Shown: positions 1 through 13,300 of the stretch, piece after piece
How positions within the stretch are numbered: the stretch's first letter is position 1
Layout: each line of letters starts with the position of its first letter
Source: Panagrolaimus kolymaensis
Lineage: Eukaryota > Nematoda > Chromadorea > Rhabditida > Panagrolaimidae
Reading direction: 5' to 3'
NCBI GenBank assembly: GCA_028622995.1
Contig: JAJQJQ010000003.1
Coordinates: 3,348,001-3,412,000 of the forward strand
DNA length: 64,000 nucleotides
Position numbers and translations under genes: made by a program
Notes under the pieces: generated by a model
What the model was told of the DNA's origin: nothing
Database searches by the model: none
Seen by the model: the letters and a program-made list of their open reading frames with translations, nothing else

Positions 1-3000
1 TTCGACCTTTTTGATCGCTATCATTGTTCAATTCCTTCCACGGAAATCACATTTCATTGTGATGGATTTTTTGCCGCATCATTTAATGTCTTTGTTCCAT
101 CCATGGCGCCGCCGACGCCAATGCCACATTTCTTTTTTTGTTACATTTTCTTCTTTTGTCTAAAGAAAGTGAAATTCAGCGGCTAGATTGAGTTTCTTAA
201 GAACAACTGATATCTAAGGTCATCATCAAAAATATTATGTTTAGGCGTAAACTAATGCCATCATTATTTTCTTTTCTTTTTGACTTTTTGTTGGCTTTTT
301 TATAAATCAAAATTGCTTTCTTTTTTATTCAAAAATCAAAAAAAATTACCTGAAAAAAAAAACGTACAAATATTTTTTTAATATGAATTGGGTGGTAGTT
401 GTAGTAGCCAAAAAAGAAGATGATCCATCCATCTCCCCATTCATGAGAGGTTAAGTATGTTTGGCAGGCGACAAAGATGTTGTTGTACATTCAAGAGGCT
501 CTCGCGCGTTTTTTTCTCATCTTGACTGAATTTATTTTATTTATTTTTTATTTTTGACTTGTACGGCTTTTTATTATTTGTAATCTATAAGGCAAATGCT
601 CTTGATATACATACATAAGTGAAGTAACGAACGAATGAACTACACGAAAGCAATATTATAGGTTTTTTTACTTCAAAAAAAAATATTCGATGTGACTCTC
701 ATTTCATCTTTTTCTCACATTTTCTAATTATTTTTATTTTAAACTAAAAAAGAAAAAGATAACGGGAAATTGCAGCAGTCGGTCGTTGTCTTTTCTCTTT
801 TTTCAAGCTAAACTCAAAAGTGGCCAAAATTATTTTTTTTTGCTGCATTTCTTGACGCCTTTTTTTGCTATATCCAATCCAATGCCCATTTTTTAAAGTA
901 GGAGACTCCAGTCTTATTTATTTTTTATTTTCTGTTTCGACTTTTTTAAAGGGTTATTTGATTGACGCGAAGCAGGGGCAACAAACAACAACCAGTCAAT
1001 TTCCTTATTTGTATATCGTCTAAAAAAAGAAAGAAAAGAAATCAACTCCAATGGCTACTTTTCTTACTTCGAATCATTTAACTTAGATTGAACGCAGTTT
1101 GTTGATGGACGACCAACAACGACAATAACCAACTTGCAGCTGGCGTGAAGCAATGCTTGCCACCATCTTGTTGTCAGTTTCCGATTGACTGCGCAAACAA
1201 AAAAAAATAAAAAAAGGCAAGCATAACTTTGTTGTTTTTGTTTTTCAAAAAGTTATTGCTTCGCGGCAGTTCTTAAACTTACTTTTGCTTTTGGTGTTGA
1301 GAATTTTTGTATCAAAATAAAATGATTCATTCAGTGCCTTTCCTCGATTGCTTCTTTATTTTCGTCACTATTTTTTATGGTTTTTAGATACTTCTTTTTT
1401 TCTATCAAGAACAAAATAAGAAAAAACTTTTTCTTTGAAAAATAAACTTTTGTTTTTTTGAAGGCCATTTTTTGTTGGTATAATTATGATTAATTATTTT
1501 GATAAGCACGCATTTCAAAAAAGTTTAGTCTTTTAAATGACTTTTGTCGGAATGATTTTTTTAAACTTTTTCTTTTCATTTCCGTCAAGTCTATTTGAAA
1601 CCTCTTTTTTGTGTGCCAAAAAGGTTTTATTATTGACTTTAACAGTCGTGAATGAACGATTTTTGTTGACAGTCAACTTGAGCCAACAACGATGAATGAA
1701 CTCTGAATGCGCCGCTGCTGTTTCCGTTACCGTTTTTTTTTTGCCATGAATACCAGATACGATTCAATGACTCGAAATGTGAGACACTTTTTTTGTTGGC
1801 ACATTTTGTCGTTTTCGTCACCTGGATATGAAAAAAAATTGGTAAATAAATATACACAGTCAGGCAATGTTTGTACAGGTTTTTTGGCAACAGTCAGTGA
1901 AAAAAAAATAAGAATCAGGTGTTATTGTCAGGACTTACTACAACCAATAATGGAAGCAATTTTCTATTATTTTTTAAAAATATAAAAAAACGGAACTTTT
2001 TCTTTGTTTTCATCATTCTTGGCATCCATTAATGAGTTTCATTTTCAATATCTTTTTCTTTTTCCTTTTTTTCTTTCTACAGACGCGCATCTTATAATCC
2101 TTTTTTACTCCATTAACAGAAATGTATTGAATGAAAAAAGGCTCGTGTCGGTTGCCACAAGGGGCTTCTTTTCCTTTTTTCTCATTATGCTTCATGCCTT
2201 TCTTTATTTTTCGATGAAAGTGTTCCACTTAAAGAAGCAACAGCTATCTGGCTATCTGAAGGTGTTTTTATAGCAGCTAACATTTCAAAAAAATTTTACC
2301 AAACAATAATATCCATTTCAATTTTCTTCTTTTTTTTTGTTGGCAAAAACAGCAACAGTCGTCGCCTTTAGATTTAAATTTAGCAGTTATTTTTAAATAA
2401 GCCGACTAACTATGAATGGCTTAAAAATGAGTGAAAGTTAGATTTCTTTTCTTTCACTTTTTTGCATCGTTTTTATACAAATACATTTAGGATTTTTTTC
2501 TAATCTTAATGCATTTTTGATTCCAGTATTATTATTTTTTTCTTTTTTTTGAGGTGACATGTCCTTGTCTTCAACTATACACTTCTCACATTTTTTAACT
2601 TCTTGACTAACGAATTTGCCCCTTTGAGCTTTAAGAAACATACATAAAAAACGGAAAAACAATAGAGGTCTTTTTTAATGAGAATACTTTAATTAAACCA
2701 ATGTTTTTTTTAATTTCTCAATGATGTTTTTGGCGCAAAAAGAAAGAGAAAGGCGGCATAAGTACTTAACCTTACATCAAGTAGTAGGAGTAGTCTATTT
2801 CCGATGCATGTATTTGCACCACCGCCGCGCCTCTATTTTCCTGTGTTCTAACCACCGCGCGCCATTATTTTTTTTCTTGGCTTCTTGGAATAAATAAAAA
2901 AGCAAAGAAGAGAGCCGCTAAGATGCAAATTTTGCCAATTTGTTCCCATTTCTTTTTTTAAAGCTTGAAATCGTATTCGTTCATTTATCATCCCCCTGTT

Positions 3001-6000
3001 GAGACTCCTTTTTTCCTTTTCATTTCCTTTCTTTGACTTTAGTTAGATTAATCTTTTCAAATAAATACATACAACCAAAAACAGAAGCTTTCATTTTTTC
3101 ATTTTTTTCCCGTATCTTTTGCCATTTTCTGCTGCTACTTCTGCTGCTTATATCGAATCAAAAAAACGCGTGCCGATCGGCTTTGAACAATAAAAGTCAA
3201 AGACAAGAAAAAACGGCGGCTTTTTTCACCCTTTGTCTAAGATTTTTTGTTTGGTTCAATTTATGCCATTTTCGCGCACCTTTTCACTTTTGTTATTTTG
3301 ATCCTTTTGAAGAGAAGAATGGGGTTGCATTCCCAAAGCTTGGAATATTAACGCTAGCTTTTGTTCTAAACTAATGTCCCAGACATTGTGTTTTACTAAT
3401 ATCTTTGACTTTTGTTTTTTGGGTTAAATTTTGAGTATTGTTTTATTTTTATTTTTCTAATATTTTTGCTCACCTCTTCTATTTTATATTTTTCTTGATT
3501 TTTAAAATATATATTCCTGTTATATCTTTAACGTGATTATGTAAAGTTGAATAAGAAGAGACACATTTAAAGCTAAAAATTGCTAAAGGCAATGCCGGTT
3601 GTTTTTTGTTTGTTTATAAATATATATTTTTTTACAAGCAGCGCTGAGGTTCATTTTTCTCTTCTTCTATATATATATTTTTTTCTTTTCAAACATAATT
3701 TGTGTGTGTAATCCAATTATACTTTTTTTGGAGGTATCCATCTCAAAATACTGCAGCTTTTTGAAACTGTCACTCATCCTTCAAAGATGCATCTTATTTT
3801 TTTTTTGGCTTTTTGACTTAAATTTTTTTTTGAAGTATACACTTTTTTCGGGTTAGTGACTTTCCTGAGAATATCCTTAAATTTAGTCAGAATAGTTTTA
3901 GACCAAAAATAAAACTTTTTCTTTCCGTTAATTGTTATGGTCTTTTAGCCGTTTTTTTTTACTTCGTGGAAAGGAAGAAAAGTTCGACCAAAGTATTCCA
4001 ACTCCCTGGGTGGTCTCAATTTGACTCGTTAATGCCATTACCGGTTGTGGCATTGTTTTTTTCTATTTTATGTGAATGAAAAAATGGCCATCTTGCACCA
4101 GCTAAAGAAAGATATTTTCCATTATTTTCATTGAATTGACTCTTAAAATTGCCAATTTCTTTTTCTTCTTGTCTTTTTTAAGGAAGTTGTAGGTCAACGA
4201 AAAGAAAAAAATCCCACATCCTTCGACAATTGTTGTTTAGCTTTTGCTTTCTTTTATTTTTTTATTTTTCATGCAATCAACATGATTAACAATGTATTGC
4301 CCTCCAGAAAAACGAAAGTGTTCCAAAAAGTGTTCGCTATAAAAAGATGAAGACTTTCATCGTGGTTTCGGGTGATGTAAAAAGATTGTTTCATTCATTT
4401 CGTTCATTCGCGACTGGCACTTTGCGCACTTAAGTGAAAGAAAGAAAACAAAGTCGAAGAAAGTGAACATTAGTTTTTGGGAAGCTCCACCGCGAAGATG
4501 TATGATGAGATGGGCGAAAAATGAAACATATGGTGACAGTGGGCATCAACAACAGCAGCAATATGATGAGAGCGTGAGAAAGTCAGTTTAAATCGCCCAA
4601 AGGGGTAGTTTTTATTATTATTTTTGCTTTTTGGATTTTTTTGATGATTTTGCTTTTTAAGTTTTTTTATATCATAAATAAAATACTTTTTTGATTGTTT
4701 GCAAGTTTTGTCCTTGCATTTTGTTTCATGAATGCGGCCACCCGATTTATTCACTTGTCGCTTTTGCTTACCGTTGATCATAAATTTTAACTTTTTTCAT
4801 TATTTTTTTTGTATACGCTTCTTAACGACAGCAGATGGTAGTATTGTTGCTGTTGTCATTTCTATCTTTCTCCAACTGTCGTCGTTTTTAAACTCGATCC
4901 GCAAAGTTATTTATTACCGTGACGTTCGTGTGTGTATGTATTTGTTTCATTATTTTTTGCATCATTCATAAAAAAATCTTTTTCTTTTATTTTAAACATT
5001 GTTTTGTTTTATACAATAATGGCTATTTTCTAAATTTTTAAAAGATGGCCAAATTGCAACATTTTTATTTTTCATTTATCATGGCTTTTGTTTACACTAA
5101 AAGGCAATAAGCCGAAGATGCTTAAGCTTTTTTTCTTGTCTTTTCTTGTTTTAAAGCTTGAAATACAACAAATTTGCGCAAAATTAAAAAATTTTCCACT
5201 TTAGCCTTACAATGAAAATAACATAAATGGCATTGTTATATTTGTTTAAAGAGGAATAACTAATTCTTACATATACATTCATTTATTCATTTATTGTTTT
5301 TGTGTGATATCCGAGGCTGAAATGAGTTGCCGCCACAAAAGCTCTAAAAGTCATTTGTCAAATGGTAAAACCATCCTTATTGAATATATTTCGAAGGTGT
5401 TGACATCTTACGCGCGGCGGGCCATAATGATATCAGCGAAAAGTATCTCTTAGAGCCATGTTTCACACACAATAATATTCTCTAAACTCAAGATATTATT
5501 CTTTTGAGCTACTCTTGAGTTTTTTTTGGCCATAACTCATTTCATTTTTTTACGACGCAACATGAAAATCTTTTTTTCGTTTGTATAAACATTCTTATTT
5601 TGAGTGTCAAAAGTAATAATGCTTTTAAAGAGGGAAATGATGATATATTTTGAGAGAAATAAAAGTGATGCCTTTAGAGAATTTTCAACATTGCAGTATA
5701 TTGCTTTACATGGCAAAGTTTGAAACCTGAGTCATGAACTTTTTTTTTTAAACTTGTTTCACATTTTCTGAGCTTTCTTTTTCTTTTCAATAATTTTTTG
5801 TTTTGTTTCATTTTCTCTATCACTGATCAGCAAATAAAAGTCATAAAATAAATGACCCCTAAAAATGGCGGCCTCTTTTCTCAACCCTTATCATAGATAG
5901 ATATTTTTCGGTAGCGGTTAGATTATGGGCTCTTCTTTTTTAATATTTTACGGTAAAATGAAGTGAATATGCGATAGTTAGGTAAAAGAAAAAAAAGATC

Positions 6001-7290
6001 GACTTAAGTAAGAAGAATCAATCAGATGAAGCAGTGAGGCGAATAAAAAAAAATATATGAAATTTTCTTCTAAGATGTTTTATAATGACAGGTGTAGTTT
6101 TTCTTCCTTCCTTCCTTTCTTTGCCTTGTTTTTGCAACAAATTTTTGGATTTTAATCGTTCATTAGCAATTTTTCTTTATTTCATGGTAAGTAAAAAATA
6201 AGGCCATCATGAAATAAATACACGCATCGGCGATCTTTATTCCGTATTAACGCTTTCTTGCCACATTTATTTCAACACTTCTCATCCTCAAAACGCGTTT
6301 TTTTCTTTCTCCTTTGTCTATTTTTTTTTAAAACCGATTGGAGCGAAGAAGGAGGATAAACTTACTCGTTTTCTTTCTTTTTCTTCTTTTATTTTTGTAA
6401 GTAATTTTAACTTTTCCTTCATTTTGCGTCTTAAAAGAAAAAATTATAATGAAAAGATTTAGTTGGCACCATTCTTTTTTTACAAGAAGACATAGGAATC
6501 GAACCTACTTTTATTTTCCATGGCATCCGGTTTTATTTATTTCCCAAAAACAGAGAATTTCCGTTTCTTGACTTTTTATTTTTAAATGAATCTAACAATT
6601 TTTTTCTAAATGATGCTGCTGACCTCTTGTCTAGCTTGCTTAGCCAAAAGCAATACCGGCGACTGCCGTTCCTTTCGGCAACTTATTCGAAGAAAAAAAA
6701 AATAGTCTCAAATTGCGTCTTTTTTTGTGGCATAGCAGAGCAGGCGACACGCATCTTCTTTCTAGTTATTCCTTCAATCCTTTTTCTTGGTGGTCTCAAA
6801 CAGGACAACACACATCTTTTTTTTACATCTGCAAGCCCTCATTCATCTTGATTATGTTTTGCCACTTTTAATCTCTATGTTTTTTTAAATGTTTTAAAAA
6901 ACTAAAAATGGTAGTTAGCTTTAATTCTAATCCCATTTTTTGCGTTATTTTTTTATTATTGCCCCGCCTCTTTATAGCGAGAAAAGGCTGGACAGCCAGC
7001 CGCGCGCGTGCTGTGGCTACTCTTGGTAGCCACCACCACTGCCCGTTGACAGTTGGATCCCCAAACTCTAGTAATAATCGTTTGTATATTATACTTATCG
7101 ATGATGATGGTTTTTTTTCTCATGCCTAAGTAAATTAATTCAATTTTGCATAAACTATTTGTTATAGCTTCTTCTTTTTTTATTCAATGCCGCGATTGCG
7201 TGTTTGCCTTTGATTCTTTTTTTTCTGTCTGTTTTGATTTAATTTTTTTGACAGATGCTTTTTTGATTTTTTTCATATAAATTTTTTTAT
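1..7290. other. Gene-free 5' flank of the plexin gene
   Basis: I see no supportable gene in this 7.3 kb stretch. Open frames are short, dominated by Phe/Lys/Asn/Ile from T and A runs, and lack splice-linked partners or domains. The DNA is a mosaic of T-rich tracts with a few GC-richer islets, for example around 2815-2860, 5410-5435 and 6985-7060. The most likely role is promoter and distal regulatory DNA for the plexin that starts at 7309. The far left part may belong to a gene outside the window. Confidence 0.5.
7013..7033. repeat. Perfect short hairpin upstream of plexin
   Basis: An 8-bp arm GTGGCTAC (7013-7020) is followed by a 5-nt loop and its exact reverse complement GTAGCCAC (7026-7033). 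It sits in a GC-richer islet about 275 bp before the plexin ATG, next to a second compact inverted motif (GGCTG..CAGCC near 6987-6998). It is too short for a miRNA precursor by itself. It may be a protein-binding or structural element of the promoter. Confidence 0.3.
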
Positions 7291-7298
7291 TTTTTTAG
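7291..7298 (+). promoter_or_regulatory. Likely trans-splice (SL) acceptor of plexin mRNA
   Basis: A T-rich tract ending TTTTTTAG lies 10 nt before the chosen plexin ATG at 7309, with no candidate upstream coding exon. Nematode pre-mRNAs commonly receive a spliced leader at such sites. After splicing the 5' UTR would be only about 10 nt and would include an out-of-frame ATG at 7301. A 5'-UTR cis intron is the alternative. Confidence 0.45.
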
Positions 7299-7308
7299 AA
7301 ATGCTCAA

Positions 7309-10300
7309 ATGTACTTACTCGCCACTGATATAATTTGTTTAATAACTTTTTTATTTATACCCTTAGCTTACGGGCAATCAAGATTAATCTCAACTTTTCA
7401 TTCTAAAACTCCTATTAGTAATGTAGAAATTGCAAATGATACTGTAAGTTTCACATTACCAAAGATAAAAAATTAATATTAAAATAATTTAAGGTTTATC
7501 TTGGTGCAGAAAATTTTCTTTATTCATTAAATGCAGAAAATCTTACACTTATACAAAGTGTAAATACGGGTCCTGTGCTTGATAGCCATTTATGTAATTC
7601 TGAACTTTCATCGTGTGTTGGAGCGAGAGCGAAGCTGAGTATCATAGAAACAAATAATTATAATAAAATATTACACCGACTTTCGGGAAGTCTATTAACT
7701 TGTGGATCTGTGAGGCAGGGAGTATGTGAACTTCGATCATTGGATAACATAGCTCGAGTAATCAAAAACTCTACTATTGCTGTTGCCGCAAATTCTCGAA
7801 ATGCTTCAACAGTGTCTCTCGTGGATTCAAAAAATGAAAAATTATTTGTTGCCGCCACTTATTCTTATGATTCACCTTATAGGGAAGGTTTTCCAGCAGT
7901 AACCACTCGATTGCTTTATAACTTTCTGCCCATTAACGCTGGAAGTCTCGATGGCGAAGCTGCTGTTCACATTCGAGCTGAATATCGATCTCGTTTTAGT
8001 GTAAATTATATTCATGCTTTTCGAGATGAGCATTATATTTATTGGGCTACCGTTCAAAATAAATATGTTGTTAGTAGTGCTTATGCGAAAAAGGTGACTA
8101 AGCTGATTCGAGTATGCCAAGATGACGATAAGTGAGTTATTTTTACATGGCTTTTCTGTCTAGTTTGTTTATTTATTTATTTTCATGTTTACTTTCTACT
8201 TTTCTTTCGTCCATTAAAACTAGACTTTCGAATTATGCAACCACCATATATAGTGAGGGAGCTTGCGCAATGGACTCGGAAGCGCTGGCGCGAAAAACAT
8301 TCGATTTAGATGGAAAAAATTGGGAGCTTTTTTACCACACAAAAAATTTGCTTGAGCTTTTTATTTCTTGAAACCGATAATTATGGTCTTAGCCACAAAA
8401 TACCCACCTCGTAGTTTATCCAAAATGTCAATCAATTACCTCTTTTTTTATTATTTAAATCCGACGAAAACATCAAAAAAGGCGACTAATACTTTTGTCT
8501 TCTTGTCTTAATTAATCGTTCCGGTCATCAAACAGGAAGGCCCGGTGGCAGCGAGCGCCAAAATTGGTGTTGTCGCCAGATTACCTATATTTCTTTTTTG
8601 ACGCAGCCAGCATTATTAATCGTAAACGCCTAGTGTGTGAAATTTTTTGTTATTGCCTATCTGAAACAAAAAAAATATGCAGGATTAAATGCGTTCGTAT
8701 TTTTTAATGGACTTGAGGGAGGACAACAAGGAAAAACAAGCAAAACAATTTTATTTTTCTATGAATATTTAAAAACAAGGAACAAAAACAAAAAGTTTTT
8801 TAGGTATGTTTCGTATAGTGAAATAGAAATTCAATGCCGTTCTGAAGACAATGCAAATTTTAATATTCTTAAATCTTTGACCCAAGTTGATGGAAAACTT
8901 ATTGGAATTTTTACTGATGATGAAAATAAGCGAGATTCGGCAATTTGCTTTTTTTCACTCGAAAAGATCCGTCTCACATTTTGGTATAATATCGATCGAT
9001 GCCGAAGTGGAACGGATACTATTGGCTTACCTCATATTGGGCGAGATTCAAAATGCATTAACGTAAGTTCAATATGAAGAAAAAAACTTTACACCTGACC
9101 TTTCTTTCTTTTGTTTTGAAAATTTGCATAATCTTTAATACCCCTGAAAAAATTAAAAGTTTCCTCTTTTCTTTTTTCAACTATTATTATTTTATTAATG
9201 AATGCGCTTTCATTAAAAAATATTTTGGTGGTTTTGGTTCCGGGTGGTGGGTTCGCGCCTTCCGCACGGTCGGTCGAATATTTATTGAATGAAATTGTGC
9301 CGAAAGGATTTCTTTTTTCATCTTTTGTTGAAATGGGTTTCTCCTATATTTGATCAAAAAACCCCATGGTTTTATGGCCATCGAAAAATTTACACCGTGA
9401 AGAAATTGTTTTTCTTTTCTTTTCAAAAGGCAAAAGCGACAAAAAAACGCAGAGTTGAAAATGAATCATTGAATTTCTTTAAATGAAATGAGACATCTGC
9501 TTACATCAAGAAAATAAATTTCAAAAAAACATAAAAAAGCAAAAATACTAAAAAATAAAGATAGTAGAATTTTTGGCTTTTAGAAATCCCATTTGCCATT
9601 GGCTGAAGATACCTGTCAACTTGGCGTTGGAGGAATCATTGAAGCCAGCCAACTTGCTTCCGTTGTATTCAAAGATCGTCTTCTCACTGCCATCGATGCT
9701 CGAGTGGTTCAAAAGAAAACTATTGTTATTGCGGGAACAAATGGCGGAGAAATAATTCAGGTTAGTTTTCTCAAAAAAAGTAAACGAGCAAGTGTGAAAA
9801 AATATAAAACAAAAATAATAAATTATTAGTTTTATTCCTCATTAATCATCATCTTTCTAAAATTGACTTCTTCCTTTGCCTCATCTCAGAATTTTTGTTT
9901 TCCGGCGACACTTTTAAAAAATGCTTTTACAACTAGCCATTTATTTGACCTCAAGAGCTTTTTAGTTTTTCTCGCTTTAGCTGTCATTTTTATATGATTT
10001 ACGAGCTTCAAAGAGCTTTTCGCACTTTATTCATCAAAAAAAATTATTTAGTTATAATCTACTCATACTTCCTTAAGGGATTTTACAATGTTTTTCGAAG
10101 AAAAAAAAGGAAACGTCCATATTTTTTTGAGCGCGCAAAAACACAAGGAAAAATAAAGCCAATTAATTTAATGAGACAAAATTCAAAAGCAGGAAAACTG
10201 AATTCATGCAGCTGGAGCTTTTGCTTTGTTTCTGAGGTTATGCCATTAATGTGAAAAATAAAAATACACAAAAAACATAAAAAAATTTAAGAAATGTTCA

Positions 10301-13300
10301 ATGACCTTAAAAAATGCATAGTAGAGCAAAAATGTGAAAAATTACAATAAAATTAAAACCTATAATATTTATTTTAATTATACTAATTTAAGATGTCAAT
10401 TAATGGTGGAAATAATCAACATCTAGAAAAATATGCTGAATTTGTTGTTGGAGCAGATGCTGTTTCTAAAGTTATTTTTACCAATGATGATAAATTCTAT
10501 GCTGTTGTTAACACTGAAGTGAGTAACTTTTTTTAAATCTCTTTTATTATCGATAAAATTAATAATATCTATTTTATTTTTTTATTTTCATCACTACAGT
10601 GTAAATTGATTTTCTAAGGTCGTCGGTCGTTAACTGTTTTTTTTGTCTTAATGGCAAAAGTCCGTCGTCCAATTGGGATAAAAATGAAGAGATGATTTTA
10701 TTTTTATTCAAGAATAGTTTTCTTTTTACTTGGAACAAAAAAAAATAAAGAGAAGATAAACGGGCCATAAATTATGCGTCGTCTTGCGCGCGGCATAAAA
10801 AAGAAAGAAAGATTCACTTTCACGATGAAGTCTTTTCATTTTTTTCTTTCGATGCCTCATTTTAGCCTCAACGTTTTTTTCTGGGGGTTTAGAAAAAATT
10901 ATATTTAAAAATATAATAATATTGAAGAATCAAAAAAGAAGACATTTTTCTTGACATTTCATTCAGATTTTAAAATTAGATAATAGTTGAATGAGTCAAA
11001 ATGCGGAAAGTAACTCTCTTTGCGACCACAAAAAACAAATTTTAAAATTATGGATAAAAAAAATACACAAAGCAATTTGCCGCCAAGATTCAAAAATGAT
11101 TTAACCTCAAACATAATAATGTTTTTTAAAAATGTCAAAAAGTTTCAATCAAAATATCTATCAAAATTATGTAATATATTTTTTTTAGTTATTGACCTTG
11201 AGAGTGTCAGTTTGCCATCAACATACAAGCTGTTCATCATGTGTAGAATCGCATGATCCATTTTGTGGTTGGTGTATGCATGAAGGAAAATGTTCAGCTC
11301 AATCTGAATGTCAATCAGGACTTTTACTTACACAAAAATGTCCTCACGCTAGCGGAAATATTCATCCACTTAATTATTCAGTAAACACCAGTAAAAAAGA
11401 TGCATCAGTTTTTGTTCCAATATTAAATTTGCCTGCTCCAACTGAAGGAAATAAGGTAAAAATAAAAATCTAAAATTTTTTATGTAAGCTTTAAATTTTT
11501 TAGAATTATGAATGCTATTTTGGCGCTTTCAAATCGAAAGGACATTGGAGTTCCAAAGGTGTCAAATGCCACCTTCCAGAACAACGTCCATCAATATCAG
11601 CACCAAATGATTTCATCGTGGTTCCACTCTCAGTTCGAAGCCCTCTTTCAAGAATTAATATTGTTCAACATAATTTTACATTTTTTGATTGCAATTTATA
11701 TAAAATGTAAGAAATTCCAATAATTTTAATTTTAATAACTTAATTTATTTAAGCTGTTCAACTTGTTCCCAATCAAAGTGGTCTTGTCAATGGTGTGGTG
11801 ATCAAAAATGCAAATCAAGCGATGAAAGTTGTTCAAACGTGATTCTTGCGGATCAGTGCCCTAAAATTAACATTGATTCCCAACCTGAAGTCCTTATCGC
11901 AGATAACACGAATGCCACAGTTTCATTTAATGTTTTAAATATGAAAACACCTGAAACTGATACTTTGCAATGTCGCTTTCTTCCAATTTCTTCAAATCAC
12001 GAAGAAGTTCGAGTTCCAGCAAAAATGACAAACAATAAAATTTCATGCGCTTCTGCAAAATTTGCTTACAATGATGCTCAGGCATTTAAAAATTATTCGA
12101 TGGAATTGGTGAAGCATAATGAAGTCATTGATAGAACACAAGGTAGTTTTATCTACAATAAAAAAGCTTCTATATTTTAATATAATTATTTTAGTGACGG
12201 TTTATAAATGCGAGGAAATGGCTTCGGATTGCTCCCAATGCCTTTCATTAGACCCTAAATGGCGTTGTACTTGGTGTAAATCTGGTTGTCACTATGATGA
12301 AGTTTGTGGACCTCTAAAATCTCAAACTGCTCGAGCTGATACACTTTGCACCGAACCTGTTATTGTTTCGGTTAGTCACATTTTTTTCCAAAAAGTTTTA
12401 TCCGAATATTGCTTTATAGTTTTCACCAAAAGGTGGCCCAATTGAAGGTGGCACAAAAATAGAAATAATTGGCAGAGATTTGGGTTCACGAATTCAAGAT
12501 GTCACAGATCGAGTGATGGTGGCTGGATCAAAATGCAATGTAGTGGATTATGAAATTTCTGTTAAAATTATTTGCGTGGTTGAAAAAGGCAGTGGTTCTG
12601 GACCTATTCGAATTACGGTTGGCAAAACTGGGAAACGTTATGTTGAATCTGCCGAACATTTTGCATTTAAAGATATTGCTCCAAAAGCAATTTACCCATC
12701 ATTTGGTCCAATTTCTGGTGGAACAAAACTCAGCATCAATGGAATTAATCTTGATATTGGCTCAAACGTTTCCGTGCATTTGGATAATTTACCTTGCAAA
12801 GTTCTTGAAAGCAAACGAGAATCTGGAGGAATTATATGTTTAACTTCACCAAGTCGTCGTATTTATGATGTTAGTGCAATTCGACTCGAAGTTGATAACG
12901 CGGTTAGAGTTTTTAATGCAAAATTCTCATATCGATCTGATCCAAGTGTAACATCTATTTCACCAACAGCTTCCTTTGCAAGTGGTGGAAGAATTATTGT
13001 TGTTAATGGACAAAACTTTGATACTGTTTTATCAGCAAAAATGTTTTTACTTTCTTCCGCTGAATCACCAATGGAAATTGTTTCAAATCTTGGAGATTGT
13101 CAAATTTTAAATTCCACTAAAATGATATGCACAAGTCCTGCAGTAAATTTACCAGCTAATCATCATAACATTGATTTATCATCTTACACTCGATGGCCTG
13201 TAGGCTTTATTATGGATGATGTTAAAGAAGTCAGAAATTTGGGATATCGAGTTCAAATGACCACCGTGCCTGATCCTCAATTTACACCCTTTGAAGGTGT

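Noticed and set aside
6495..6505. Minus-strand GGTTCGATTCC, a perfect tRNA B-box with a foldable T-stem
   Set aside because: The following acceptor candidate GTCTTCT has no matching 5' strand at tRNA distance, and no A-box or anticodon arm can be formed in the AT-rich DNA upstream.
8225..8371. Possible plexin exon beginning LSNYATTIYSEGAC after a TAG acceptor
   Set aside because: It ends in a stop with no Sema similarity. Skipping it joins exon 2 to 8804 in frame and restores the family motif DDDKYVSYSEIEIQC.
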